Origin: TMED69 sp036130055
GTDB lineage: Bacteria; Pseudomonadota; Gammaproteobacteria; Ga0077536
Assembly: GCA_036130055.1 (NCBI GenBank)
Contig: JAYYOR010000015.1
Coordinates: forward strand, 1-10,250
Length of the DNA: 10,250 nucleotides
Direction: 5' to 3'
Numbering within the stretch: position 1 is the first letter of the stretch; each line of letters begins with the position of its first letter. The translations under genes and the position numbers were made by a program. Below, piece after piece: positions 1 to 7,517 of this stretch. The notes below the pieces were generated by a model, which saw only the letters and a list, made by a program, of their open reading frames with translations, had not been told where the DNA came from and ran no database searches.

Positions 1-1236
1 AGGGTTGTCGGGTGTTAGTCGAATATTTACTTCACCACTAATAATTGAGAAAAAAGTATTCGTATAGTCATTATACTCAATCAATGTTTGTCCTAAATCG
101 GCTTTGTAAATATCGGAATCTAATAAGAATTCTCGCAATTGAAGAGGCGTTAGACTTGAAAACGTCGGTACTTTTGATCGAATAATTTCAATGCCTTCGT
201 TGACGTTTTTAACGTTTGGAATGTGTTTGATTTTTTCCCATAAAAGTGATTCATCGGCAGGCTCAACGTCTCTTCCGCAAATAAATTCTATTACTTCGTA
301 ACCCTGGTTCACACATTGTTTGATTAAAGGATATCCTGCTAGTGAGCCGATTATATAAAGGCCCTTAACATTTGATTCGTATTCTCCTGAGACAGAGGGA
401 ACTGCGTTTGGTTCGTCGCTAGGAAATTTAATTCCGCAACTGTCTAAAAATTTTCGTGGAGGAAAAGCGCCGAGTCGGGCAATGATTCGATCACACTCGA
501 TTTCAATTGACTCTTCCTTGGTCGCCACTTCGAAACAAAGTCTGTGTTCGGACCCATTGTTTTTGCCGATATTCGTTACTTTAGATGCGTTAGCATTATA
601 TATACATTCAATTGAACCTTTTTCTATAGCGGATAAAATCGCGTTCAGATTTCCCTCTTTAGCTCTGGCAAATTCATCTCGCCTATTAAGTATTATCACT
701 TTGTTATTTTTTGAAAGGGCTAGGGCATTCTCTATTGCCGCATCACCAGCTCCAACCACTACTATAGTTTCATCTACGTACTCGTCTGGGTCGTCGAGTT
801 GATACTGGACAAATTCTAGATCCTCGCCAGCAACCCCCAGTTTTCTAACATTTCCTTGAATTCCAATACTTAGAACTATGTTGTCAGCCGTATACTGGCC
901 ATCTTTAGTATCGATTTGAAAAACGTTTCCATTACGTTTTATTTTTTGAACTTCACTACTAAATTTTAAATTAGCATTTATATTCGTAATATTTTCATTC
1001 CAAGTATCAGGTATTGTTTCTCGAGTCCCAGCCTCAAAAGATATCTTTGATCTTATTGGAAGAACGGCAGGTTCTGCCATCACGTGTTTCCCTTTTTGAA
1101 ATTTAGAAATTGTATTTGCTATGTTAGGAGAGCCTTCTAACAAAAGATGGGATTCTCCCATTTCCGCTGCTCTTGCTGCGGCGGAAAGTCCTCCAGGACC
1201 TGCCCCGACTATGATTATATTAAAATGTTCTGCCAT
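1..1236 (-). CDS. YpdA/thioredoxin-reductase-like flavoprotein fused to a cyclic-nucleotide-binding-like domain (3' end missing)
   Basis: The 412 visible residues begin at ATG 1236, one base after the stop of the upstream cytochrome gene; the reading frame is still open at the left edge. An FAD-binding Rossmann motif, VGAGPGGLSAA, lies at residues 10-20 and an NAD(P)-binding motif, VVVGAGDAAIE, at 159-169. A family-typical C-terminal stretch (GLYIIGSLAGYPLIKQ) is at 292-307. The CxxC redox pair that thioredoxin reductases carry between the two Rossmann motifs is absent, replaced by QYQLDDPDEY. The Cys of the YpdA GPCG motif is Gly here, so disulphide reductase activity of either kind is doubtful. 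From about residue 358 the sequence (FSSLTPLQLREFLL, then LGQTLIEY and FFSIISGEVNI) resembles the start of a CRP-type cyclic-nucleotide-binding domain, cut before its phosphate-binding cassette. No signal peptide, so cytosolic. Probably an NAD(P)H-dependent electron-transfer or sensory flavoprotein serving the cytochrome operon; substrate unknown. Further domains may follow outside the window. Confidence 0.85.
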   Translation of the reverse strand, partial: MAEHFNIIIVGAGPGGLSAAARAAEMGESHLLLEGSPNIANTISKFQKGKHVMAEPAVLPIRSKISFEAGTRETIPDTWNENITNINANLKFSSEVQKIKRNGNVFQIDTKDGQYTADNIVLSIGIQGNVRKLGVAGEDLEFVQYQLDDPDEYVDETIVVVGAGDAAIENALALSKNNKVIILNRRDEFARAKEGNLNAILSAIEKGSIECIYNANASKVTNIGKNNGSEHRLCFEVATKEESIEIECDRIIARLGAFPPRKFLDSCGIKFPSDEPNAVPSVSGEYESNVKGLYIIGSLAGYPLIKQCVNQGYEVIEFICGRDVEPADESLLWEKIKHIPNVKNVNEGIEIIRSKVPTFSSLTPLQLREFLLDSDIYKADLGQTLIEYNDYTNTFFSIISGEVNIRLTPDNP

Positions 1237-1237
1237 A

Positions 1238-2584
1238 TTAATTTTCCAATACCTTAAGTTTTGTTAAGTTATTTTTTAGGCGTTGAGGACTGAACGCATT
1301 TTCGTCTGATAAAACTTTATAAAGACCTTCTAGTACATTTGAGATTTCCTTCGAAGAATGAAAATAGTTGGAGTTTGAGGAGAGGTCTTTAGTTATTAAG
1401 GCAATTGCCATAACTGATTGTTCTGCGGAGCTTAGTTCCCTTAAAGTTCCTTTTCTACCAATTGTAACTATTTGTTCAAGTATGGCGATACCATCTTCGC
1501 TTGTAATAGTTCGAGACTGAAATGTATTTTTAACTGTTTTGAATAGCTCTTTCCCTTGTGACGCAATTTCAGAAATATTTCCCTCGTTTGAGATCGTTTT
1601 TTGACGGATTGCCGCTCTCAACTGACCAATGCGTTCTCCGTATTCTGGAGCGATCACGTTTGCTATTATTTGAGTCACTAATAAACTACTACCATTTATT
1701 TTGATTCTACCCGGTTCCTCTTTCTCTCCATCCAGCCTATTCCATCTTATTTTTTTAGGATTATGGTGGCATGTATGGCATTCGTACATAGATAGCTCAG
1801 GGAACAAGGTGTTTTCCGATTTGTCAGTATCAATCAGCAAGTCAAGAAATTGATATCCATATTGCGCTTGCCCAATTGCCCATTCTTTAATTTGCCTGTA
1901 AGGCTTTTTTCGATGCATGTAATCTTCGTCAACATCGTAATGTCGGGGTTGAGCATCTGTAAAAGTGACTAATTCAAAAACTAGACGAGGATGACCAGCA
2001 GCCATTATTTTGTGGGTAATTCTCTGATTCTGATCACCTAAATGGCAAGATAAACATAATTCTGCCTTGCTCGTTGAATTCCATGTATCGTACAGGCCCT
2101 GGGCCATTAACTCTGAACGAGCGGTATTGGGATTCGAATGACTTGACAACCATAACGAACCGGGACCATGGCAACCTTCACAAGAAATACCTTCGCTAGC
2201 TCGGAAGCGACCCGTTTGTCTCCCATCCCGCACATTAGTTGTATGGCAGTTAAGGCATATTTGTGCTTTAGTTGCATCGCCTAAGCCTAAATTATTTGCA
2301 ATTTGTCTTCCTTGTTTCGATTCTAGAGCAGTATAAGCATTAGCGTGTGGGTCATGATTGAACCAAGTATTGAATTCGTTTTGCCTTACATTTGTTTGAT
2401 TTTGTACAGTCCCCGCGCCATGACAGTTCGAGCTGGAACATGTGGCTGACCCAATATATTTTGCATCGGGATTATCAGTGTGAAGTTTTTGAATACTAGC
2501 GCTTTGGACTACTGATGATGATATCAAAAACACGACGCATGCTAACCTGAGTATCCTATTTAAATATTTAATAGATAGAGTCAT
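1238..2584 (-). CDS. Exported pentahaem c-type cytochrome, copy A
   Basis: This 448-residue protein begins with a signal peptide (hydrophobic stretch about residues 12-27). It has five haem-binding motifs: an unusual CX4CH (C49, C54, H55), then CLNCH at 110, CEGCH at 135, CLSCH at 177 and CHTCH at 269. Further conserved His that could be distal ligands are in HANAY (H80), AGHPRL (H198) and RHYD (H215). The C-terminal 150 residues have no haem motif and look helical. The layout fits the broad cytochrome c554-like multihaem family (periplasmic or cell-surface electron carriers). It is a paralogue of the gene just upstream, with the same motif order and shared strings such as GHPRL.FEL and CHGPG. 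Its ATG directly follows the TAA of that gene (no intervening base), and the next gene starts one base after its own stop, so translation is probably coupled. It is predicted to shuttle electrons; whether it also has enzymatic activity cannot be told from sequence. Confidence 0.9.
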   Translation of the reverse strand: MTLSIKYLNRILRLACVVFLISSSVVQSASIQKLHTDNPDAKYIGSATCSSSNCHGAGTVQNQTNVRQNEFNTWFNHDPHANAYTALESKQGRQIANNLGLGDATKAQICLNCHTTNVRDGRQTGRFRASEGISCEGCHGPGSLWLSSHSNPNTARSELMAQGLYDTWNSTSKAELCLSCHLGDQNQRITHKIMAAGHPRLVFELVTFTDAQPRHYDVDEDYMHRKKPYRQIKEWAIGQAQYGYQFLDLLIDTDKSENTLFPELSMYECHTCHHNPKKIRWNRLDGEKEEPGRIKINGSSLLVTQIIANVIAPEYGERIGQLRAAIRQKTISNEGNISEIASQGKELFKTVKNTFQSRTITSEDGIAILEQIVTIGRKGTLRELSSAEQSVMAIALITKDLSSNSNYFHSSKEISNVLEGLYKVLSDENAFSPQRLKNNLTKLKVLEN

Positions 2585-3901
2585 TTATAATTTTGCCTGA
2601 AGTGTTTTTAGAGTATTTTTAAAGCGCTCTTCTTTAAAATTCATAGAATTTGAGACAGCAGTGTAGAGTAAGTCAAGGGATTCTACATATAAATTTTTGG
2701 AGTTACTCTCTAGGTATCCTTGCCCCGAGGCAGAGGTAATAAGAGAGCTGAGACTCATTGCTATCATCTCTGCTTTGCCGTAGGAAATTTCGAGTTCTTG
2801 ATTGGCGTATTTAACAACATTTTTTATTAATTTTGGACCAATATGGCGATATTTCTCATAGGGAGCCTCGATTTTTAGTCGCTTAACTAAAAATCGTATT
2901 TCTTGTATCAATACTAGCGTTTCTTGTTTTTTAGAAACAGGCAACATAAGTTCGTCAATCAACTGTTTCAATCTTTTTGAATTATTATCCGGAAAGGTGG
3001 AAGCTATAGCCTTAATCATTAATAGATTTCCACTATAAACGGATGGTGTCCCAAATTCAAAGGAGCTATTTTTCCGGCTATATGGCTTGTTTATATTTTG
3101 ATGACAGCTGAAGCATTCAAAGCTAGCTAGTTCCGGAAGAAATTTGGCTTGACCTATGGCCTGCTCGAGATAATCCAGAGTCTGGACCGTGGATAGAATT
3201 TGTCCAACTAGCCAAGAATTTATACCATTCACTAAACCTTTTCTGCGTTCGTAATCAGAATCGTATCTGTAATGATAAGGTAGATTTTCCGAGTAAGTTT
3301 CAAGCTCGAATCTAAGACGGGGATGCCCAGCACCATAATAGGCGTGTTTGAATTGATTTTTTGTGTTTGCCTGGTGGCATGATAAACATAAATTTGCTCT
3401 GTAGTCAGGTTCACTGGTAGGAGTCATCCCGGCTAATAAGTTTTTTTGATGAGTGCTACTAGGATACACGTGCGTCGATAAGAAATTACCCCCCGGCCCG
3501 TGACAACTTTCGCAGGTGACACCATCTGTTAAAGAAAAGCGTTCACCCCTTTGGGATTTAGGCACGTAAGTAGCGTGACAACTCAAGCATTGTTTTGTGT
3601 TTTCGCCGTTTGGGAGACCAAGATTTTTGGTTATTTTCCTTCCCAATTCCGATTTTAAAGACTCATAAGCGCTAGCATGACGACTGGTGTTCCATATTAA
3701 CCTTTCTTTCATCAAAACAGTCGCGTTTCTCCATCTCTCAGCAGATCCATGGCATTCTGAACTTCCGCAAGTTTCTACACCTAAAAACTCACCTTTCATT
3801 TCTGTTGGTAAGGTATGATTTTTCGAAGTTAAAGCTGTAGTATTCAAGGATACAAGAAATAGGAGGCCGACGATTGGGAGGTTGTGTATTTTTTTCTTCA
3901 A
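2585..3901 (-). CDS. Exported pentahaem c-type cytochrome, copy B (TTG start)
   Basis: This 438-residue protein starts at TTG 3901. That start is chosen because it yields a complete signal peptide (MKKKIHNLPIVGLLFLVS) and overlaps the stop of the barrel gene in a TTGA tetranucleotide; the next Met (residue 35) would lose the signal peptide. Haem motifs are CX4CH (C45, C50, H51), CLSCH at 105, CESCH at 130, CLSCH at 172 and CFSCH at 263. Candidate distal His lie in RHASAY (H75), AGHPRL (H193) and YHYR (H210). The C-terminal part from about 285 has no Cys and is rich in Lys, Leu and Ser, probably helical. It aligns along its length with the following gene, so the pair arose by tandem duplication and then diverged considerably. 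Expected to be periplasmic or attached to the outer membrane, handing electrons to or from the barrel-associated complex. No lipobox Cys is seen at the signal-peptide end. Confidence 0.9.
   Translation of the reverse strand: MKKKIHNLPIVGLLFLVSLNTTALTSKNHTLPTEMKGEFLGVETCGSSECHGSAERWRNATVLMKERLIWNTSRHASAYESLKSELGRKITKNLGLPNGENTKQCLSCHATYVPKSQRGERFSLTDGVTCESCHGPGGNFLSTHVYPSSTHQKNLLAGMTPTSEPDYRANLCLSCHQANTKNQFKHAYYGAGHPRLRFELETYSENLPYHYRYDSDYERRKGLVNGINSWLVGQILSTVQTLDYLEQAIGQAKFLPELASFECFSCHQNINKPYSRKNSSFEFGTPSVYSGNLLMIKAIASTFPDNNSKRLKQLIDELMLPVSKKQETLVLIQEIRFLVKRLKIEAPYEKYRHIGPKLIKNVVKYANQELEISYGKAEMIAMSLSSLITSASGQGYLESNSKNLYVESLDLLYTAVSNSMNFKEERFKNTLKTLQAKL
3898..3901 (-). other. TTGA start/stop overlap (translational coupling)
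   Basis: Read on the minus strand these four bases are TTGA: the TTG starts pentahaem cytochrome B and the TGA ends the barrel-protein gene. No strong Shine-Dalgarno sequence lies at good distance before the TTG, so cytochrome B is likely translated by ribosomes that have just finished the barrel protein. That would tie the amounts of the two products together. Confidence 0.75.
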
Positions 3902-5574
3902 AATTTAATTCTCAGTTCAGCCCTTATTCCGTTAATGTCACTTTGACCTTCTCTAAAGCCAACCATTCCATCTGTTCGAAAAATCCAGGATTTTGAAAGT
4001 GGTTTTTGATATCTCACTCCAAAAGCAACTTGGTTTCCTCGCGCAGTCCGACCCCGCATAACGTCATCGCCTAAAGGTGTAAGCCCAGCTAGTTCAACTA
4101 CAAGCTGTTGATTGAGATTGAACAAATAGGATACTCCTATCGCCCCTCCCGCACTATCTAAAGCCGTATCATCAAGTTTAGGAAAACCTGTCATTCCATC
4201 GGTTTCAAAATTAATCCCTGTGTTTTTTAAAATCCCACCAGCTCCAAAGTCCCGCGCTAAAGCTTGAGGTCGGTTTTTTCCGTAAAAAAGATTAAAATAA
4301 GGCACTAAAGTTGAAGGCTTAGAGGTTATAAGCGAATTTTCAATTAAGAACAGATAGCCGTCTGCAGTTTTACCTAATCCGTTTCCCGGATCCTGTCCAA
4401 CGCTCCAAAAAGCACGCATTGAATTAGAAATTTTCCCGAAATAGCGTTTTGTGAGTGCTAAGGTCATATTGTGATAACTAAAATCACCGTTTGATCGTGG
4501 ACCTCCATCGTGAGTATAGGCCCAACCCGCCTCGACATAGGCTTGATCTATATCGAAAAACGCTGCTAAGCCAATAAGATTGGCTCTATGATCATCAAAG
4601 CTACCGTTATTTTCTATAATTGCCTTGGATGTGATTCTATCGAAACCACCGAATAAAGTAATGTCATAGTTTGTGATATCAAAAAATGAACTATTTTGAG
4701 CTGTAAGCGACATAGCGCCGCCCATGAATGCATCCTCCATCCATATTCCGTTTTGAAAAAATAACGGCATAAAACCGAAAGATAGAGGGATATCAAAGCT
4801 AGTATGAGCATCTGTAAGGCCTGAGACAATTGCTCCAAGTTCTCCTTCGAAGAAAAACGCTTCGGGAGTAACATCTGCGATGGTTTCATTTTTTTCTTTT
4901 CGGACATTTTGTGTAGAACCACCAAATTCATGACGAAGACTTTTGCCTTGCTCTACTCTGTCAAACGGTCTCAAAAAAACGTGTATCCTTTCTGTCGCTG
5001 TTAGTCTTAAGTCAACGTTGAGATTTAGTCGTGTGGCAATTTGGGACGTATCAAGTGCACCGTTATCATTATGAACCAAACCAAATCTCCAATCACCAAA
5101 TACTAATAGTTGTGGTCTAAATAAATTTTTACTGCCCCACACGTCAAAGCCTGCTCCTATAGGCCCCTCTTGGTACATGGGATAACCCCATTCGATGACA
5201 GGCCTCGGCACGTCGCCTCTTGAGTAATGTGCGGCTCCATCTTCTATTTTGTATTTGCCTCCATATATTTTAAGTTGTTCTTCAACATCATAAGGTTTGT
5301 CCTCGTAAGTTGGGTCAGGCTTGAAGGCTTTTGAATTATATTGCGTTGGACTAGCTCCGTCAGACATTTTTACTGGTTCGTGATGATGGTGATAATCTTC
5401 CCCATGCACTTTTCCTTCAACCGGCTCCGGAATCACTGGATCAGCTTCTGTGTCTGTTACGCCCTTTCGTAAGACCTGAGCATCTGCATAGTTGATTGAT
5501 AACAAAAGCAGAATTATTGCAAGTGCCTTTGAGACTTCACCCACTGCATGGTTGTCACTCGTTTTTTTTAACAT
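3898..5574 (-). CDS. Predicted outer-membrane beta-barrel (porin-like) protein with His-rich N-terminus
   Basis: The 558-residue product has a signal peptide (hydrophobic residues about 17-28, likely cleavage after ADA at 32). A polar, acidic segment of about 100 residues follows, including H57 and a run of four His at 62-65. From about residue 125 to the end there are many alternating hydrophobic/polar strands with aromatic girdle residues (for example FGDWRFGLVHN, AFWSVGQD), and the protein ends in AELRIKF with a terminal Phe, as many outer-membrane barrels do. There are no Cys and no haem motifs. I do not recognise a named family. Because exported pentahaem cytochromes lie on both sides, the likeliest role is the barrel of a porin-cytochrome conduit, comparable in role to MtrB but without demonstrated homology. 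A transport porin or surface protein for another ligand remains possible. The gene starts 36 nt after the 598-residue cytochrome; GGAG lies rather far (about 15 nt) before the ATG. Confidence 0.75.
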   Translation of the reverse strand: MLKKTSDNHAVGEVSKALAIILLLLSINYADAQVLRKGVTDTEADPVIPEPVEGKVHGEDYHHHHEPVKMSDGASPTQYNSKAFKPDPTYEDKPYDVEEQLKIYGGKYKIEDGAAHYSRGDVPRPVIEWGYPMYQEGPIGAGFDVWGSKNLFRPQLLVFGDWRFGLVHNDNGALDTSQIATRLNLNVDLRLTATERIHVFLRPFDRVEQGKSLRHEFGGSTQNVRKEKNETIADVTPEAFFFEGELGAIVSGLTDAHTSFDIPLSFGFMPLFFQNGIWMEDAFMGGAMSLTAQNSSFFDITNYDITLFGGFDRITSKAIIENNGSFDDHRANLIGLAAFFDIDQAYVEAGWAYTHDGGPRSNGDFSYHNMTLALTKRYFGKISNSMRAFWSVGQDPGNGLGKTADGYLFLIENSLITSKPSTLVPYFNLFYGKNRPQALARDFGAGGILKNTGINFETDGMTGFPKLDDTALDSAGGAIGVSYLFNLNQQLVVELAGLTPLGDDVMRGRTARGNQVAFGVRYQKPLSKSWIFRTDGMVGFREGQSDINGIRAELRIKF

Positions 5575-5610
5575 AAGTGGTATTTTGCTCCATTTCAGAC
5601 CCGGTTTTAT

Positions 5611-7407
5611 TTATTTTGAAACGTAACCTGGAAAAGTCTTCTTATCACCCTTTCTTTTTGCTCCGTCCTTAATTTCAAATTCAGCGGCGTAAGGATGTAT
5701 ATCGATCATCCATTCGTTAATTGATTGCTCCATGTCAACGGTTGCCCCAACAAATTTCATGAAATAAATCGGCTCCGCTCTGCTTCTAAATCTAGACTGC
5801 AGGGTATATTTGCCTGGTTTAGTTATGAGCTTAGCGGGTACTTTATAGTCTACCTTTCTAGAGGTTAATGGAGGCAAACTCCGTCCTTCCATTCTAATTA
5901 GGGGAGGGTGATTAATAACAGAGGTCGGTACTCCGGCAGGCCTGATATGAGGAAGCTGATCAACATCGAAATTCACTGGTAAGTACATTTCTCTGTCTGT
6001 TCCCTTTACATTAGTTGTCAGGAATTTAGTTTGAAGATTAAATAGTTGCTTATCATATTTAATGGTCCCAGCTGCAACTTCTAATGAATGGATATCGGCC
6101 ATATCACCATATTTGTCAACATATCCAGTTTCCCAGACAGTAATTCCATCTGGGTCGACCAGAGCAACATTAAACCACAACTCAGGTTGAGCTCCCAGGC
6201 TTCCAGACGGTAAGTTGTGTCCACTGTCTTTGTTCTTAATATTATAGCTAAATTTCAATGATTTACCGGTTTCCATTTTCCCAGAAAAAAATGGACCATC
6301 GATATGCATTGAATTTTCCATTACTTCGATTCTTGATTTTTTCTTATCTTCGAGAAGCCGATAATTTAGGGATATAACATATCTTGCTTCTTCCCGGTCC
6401 GCTCGACTACTCCATTCTTCCGGAAACTCAGCAGTAACAAGTCCCTTCTCAATTTTTTCTTCCCATTGGGGTTCTCCCCAGGGGGAACGATAATCGAATT
6501 TCAACCAATCATCTATAGACCACTTTATAGCTTTCGGATTAAATGGGAAGAGACCCGGATGCGCTATAGGATAGCCCGGACCATAGAACAGATGATTAGA
6601 ATGTTTGGCATCCGGATCACCCACTGTCTGACCATTTACTATCGCTATTGGCCATGTGTCGTATCCGGCCGGCTCGCCAGGGACCTTTCCCATATGGCAG
6701 TCTTGGCATGTTATACCGGCATCCGCGGCGGGACTCGCTCTATACTGCTCCCAAACCACTTCTAACTTTATTCCGGGATGAACCGCCACTTGGTGACAAG
6801 AAACGCAAAACTCACTTTTTGAAATCTGCGTGAATTCAATTGGCTTAGTATGTATAACAGACCATTGGTCATTGGTTGGAGCAGATTTGTCAGTTAGGAC
6901 ACTTACTTCGTATTTATCTGCATTAGTCAGGACTTGTTCAATTGCATTTCCAGTTCCAGCCCCGTAAACTGGTGCGTTTATCGGTGCGGGAAGCACATGG
7001 CGCTCTCCATTTACTTTTCCGAATTCATTCGCGATACGGTGGCATGTTATGCAAGTGACTCCTTCCCTAGAAATATCCGAACGTTCCCACAATGCTTTTT
7101 CCCGAGGTTCTCCCATTTGTGTTGCCACTTGTTGATGGCATCTTACGCAAAAAGAACCAATGGTGCCCGATGCAAGGCTATTTAGGGCCTGTTCAAACTT
7201 ATGGAACATTGGTGAAATCGATGAGTAGGCATGGTTTGAAACGGCCCACTCCCAAAAAACTTTTGGATGGCAGGATGCACATTGAATTGCGCTAGGATAA
7301 TTTGATTCGGCAAATACAGCAGCGTGGGGATCCTCTTCCGCTTGAACATTTACCAACCATATTCCTATGCTAAAGGCGATTAAACAAAAAATTTTTCGGT
7401 GAGACAT
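5611..7407 (-). CDS. Exported pentahaem cytochrome with haem-free beta-rich C-terminal half
   Basis: This 598-residue protein has a signal peptide (hydrophobic residues about 6-20, likely cleavage after VQA at 23). Five CXXCH motifs all lie in the first 240 residues: CASCH at 43, CVRCH at 87, CITCH at 119, CVSCH at 201 and CQDCH at 234. Extra His (H59, H69, H137, H210, H269, H272, H283) could supply distal ligands. This half resembles cytochrome c554-type multihaem domains. Residues about 340-575 have no Cys and look like a beta-sandwich (SGHNLPSG, LWFNVALVDPDG, VWETGYVDKYG), a module that may bind a partner, substrate or the cell surface. It is not a close paralogue of cytochromes A and B: the first motif is CXXCH, not CX4CH, and the AGHPRL string is missing. 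As the largest cytochrome in the operon it could be the terminal or extracellular redox component, or an enzyme. The ATG at 7407 is preceded by AAGGATAGGG at good spacing. Confidence 0.88.
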   Translation of the reverse strand: MSHRKIFCLIAFSIGIWLVNVQAEEDPHAAVFAESNYPSAIQCASCHPKVFWEWAVSNHAYSSISPMFHKFEQALNSLASGTIGSFCVRCHQQVATQMGEPREKALWERSDISREGVTCITCHRIANEFGKVNGERHVLPAPINAPVYGAGTGNAIEQVLTNADKYEVSVLTDKSAPTNDQWSVIHTKPIEFTQISKSEFCVSCHQVAVHPGIKLEVVWEQYRASPAADAGITCQDCHMGKVPGEPAGYDTWPIAIVNGQTVGDPDAKHSNHLFYGPGYPIAHPGLFPFNPKAIKWSIDDWLKFDYRSPWGEPQWEEKIEKGLVTAEFPEEWSSRADREEARYVISLNYRLLEDKKKSRIEVMENSMHIDGPFFSGKMETGKSLKFSYNIKNKDSGHNLPSGSLGAQPELWFNVALVDPDGITVWETGYVDKYGDMADIHSLEVAAGTIKYDKQLFNLQTKFLTTNVKGTDREMYLPVNFDVDQLPHIRPAGVPTSVINHPPLIRMEGRSLPPLTSRKVDYKVPAKLITKPGKYTLQSRFRSRAEPIYFMKFVGATVDMEQSINEWMIDIHPYAAEFEIKDGAKRKGDKKTFPGYVSK

Positions 7408-7414
7408 TTTTTTA

Positions 7415-7424
7415 CCCTATCCTT
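7415..7424 (-). promoter_or_regulatory. Ribosome binding site of the 598-residue cytochrome gene
   Basis: The minus strand reads AAGGATAGGG, ending 7 nt before ATG 7407. This is the clearest Shine-Dalgarno site inside the cytochrome block and fits the first gene of the coupled set. The 110-nt gap to selD (7408-7517) holds no convincing terminator hairpin and no strong promoter, so read-through from selD is possible. Confidence 0.65.
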
Positions 7425-7517
7425 GATTGCTCCTAAATATTCTGCAGGGCTCAGCGCTTTCTCTCCATCACATCCCCAAGACTTAATGTTACCTTAAATT
7501 TTAACTAAATTGAACTT

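Larger units (their letters stand above)
1..7407 (-). other. Tightly packed cytochrome/barrel/flavoprotein operon
   Basis: Five leftward genes follow one another with gaps of 36, -4, 0 and 1 nt: pentahaem cytochrome, barrel protein, pentahaem cytochromes B and A, then the flavoprotein. Such packing implies one mRNA and coupled translation. The three cytochromes together bear 15 haem motifs. No terminator is visible within the block, and it continues past the left edge. selD, 110 nt upstream on the same strand, may belong to the same transcript. Confidence 0.8.

Noticed and set aside
482..802. Plus-strand ORF of 106 codons
   Set aside because: It lies antisense to the well-supported flavoprotein gene (1-1236), has no recognisable motif and no clear ribosome binding site.
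3232..3414. Minus-strand ORF of 60 codons inside cytochrome B
   Set aside because: It overlaps the haem-motif region of cytochrome B in another frame and has no motif of its own.
4614..4931. Minus-strand ORF of 105 codons inside the barrel gene
   Set aside because: It is an out-of-frame shadow of the barrel-protein gene, which is continuous, signal-peptide-led and ends in Phe.
6466..7295. Four overlapping plus-strand ORFs of 61-99 codons
   Set aside because: They are antisense to the 598-residue cytochrome, whose frame carries five CXXCH motifs and a signal peptide; the antisense products look random in composition.
7380..7496. Open minus-strand frame across the selD-cytochrome gap with a protein-like reading (for example LSPAEYLGAIKDRV)
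   Set aside because: It has in-frame stops at both ends, no ATG, GTG or TTG, and runs into the cytochrome start in a different frame. At under 40 codons it may be chance or an unrecognisable gene remnant.
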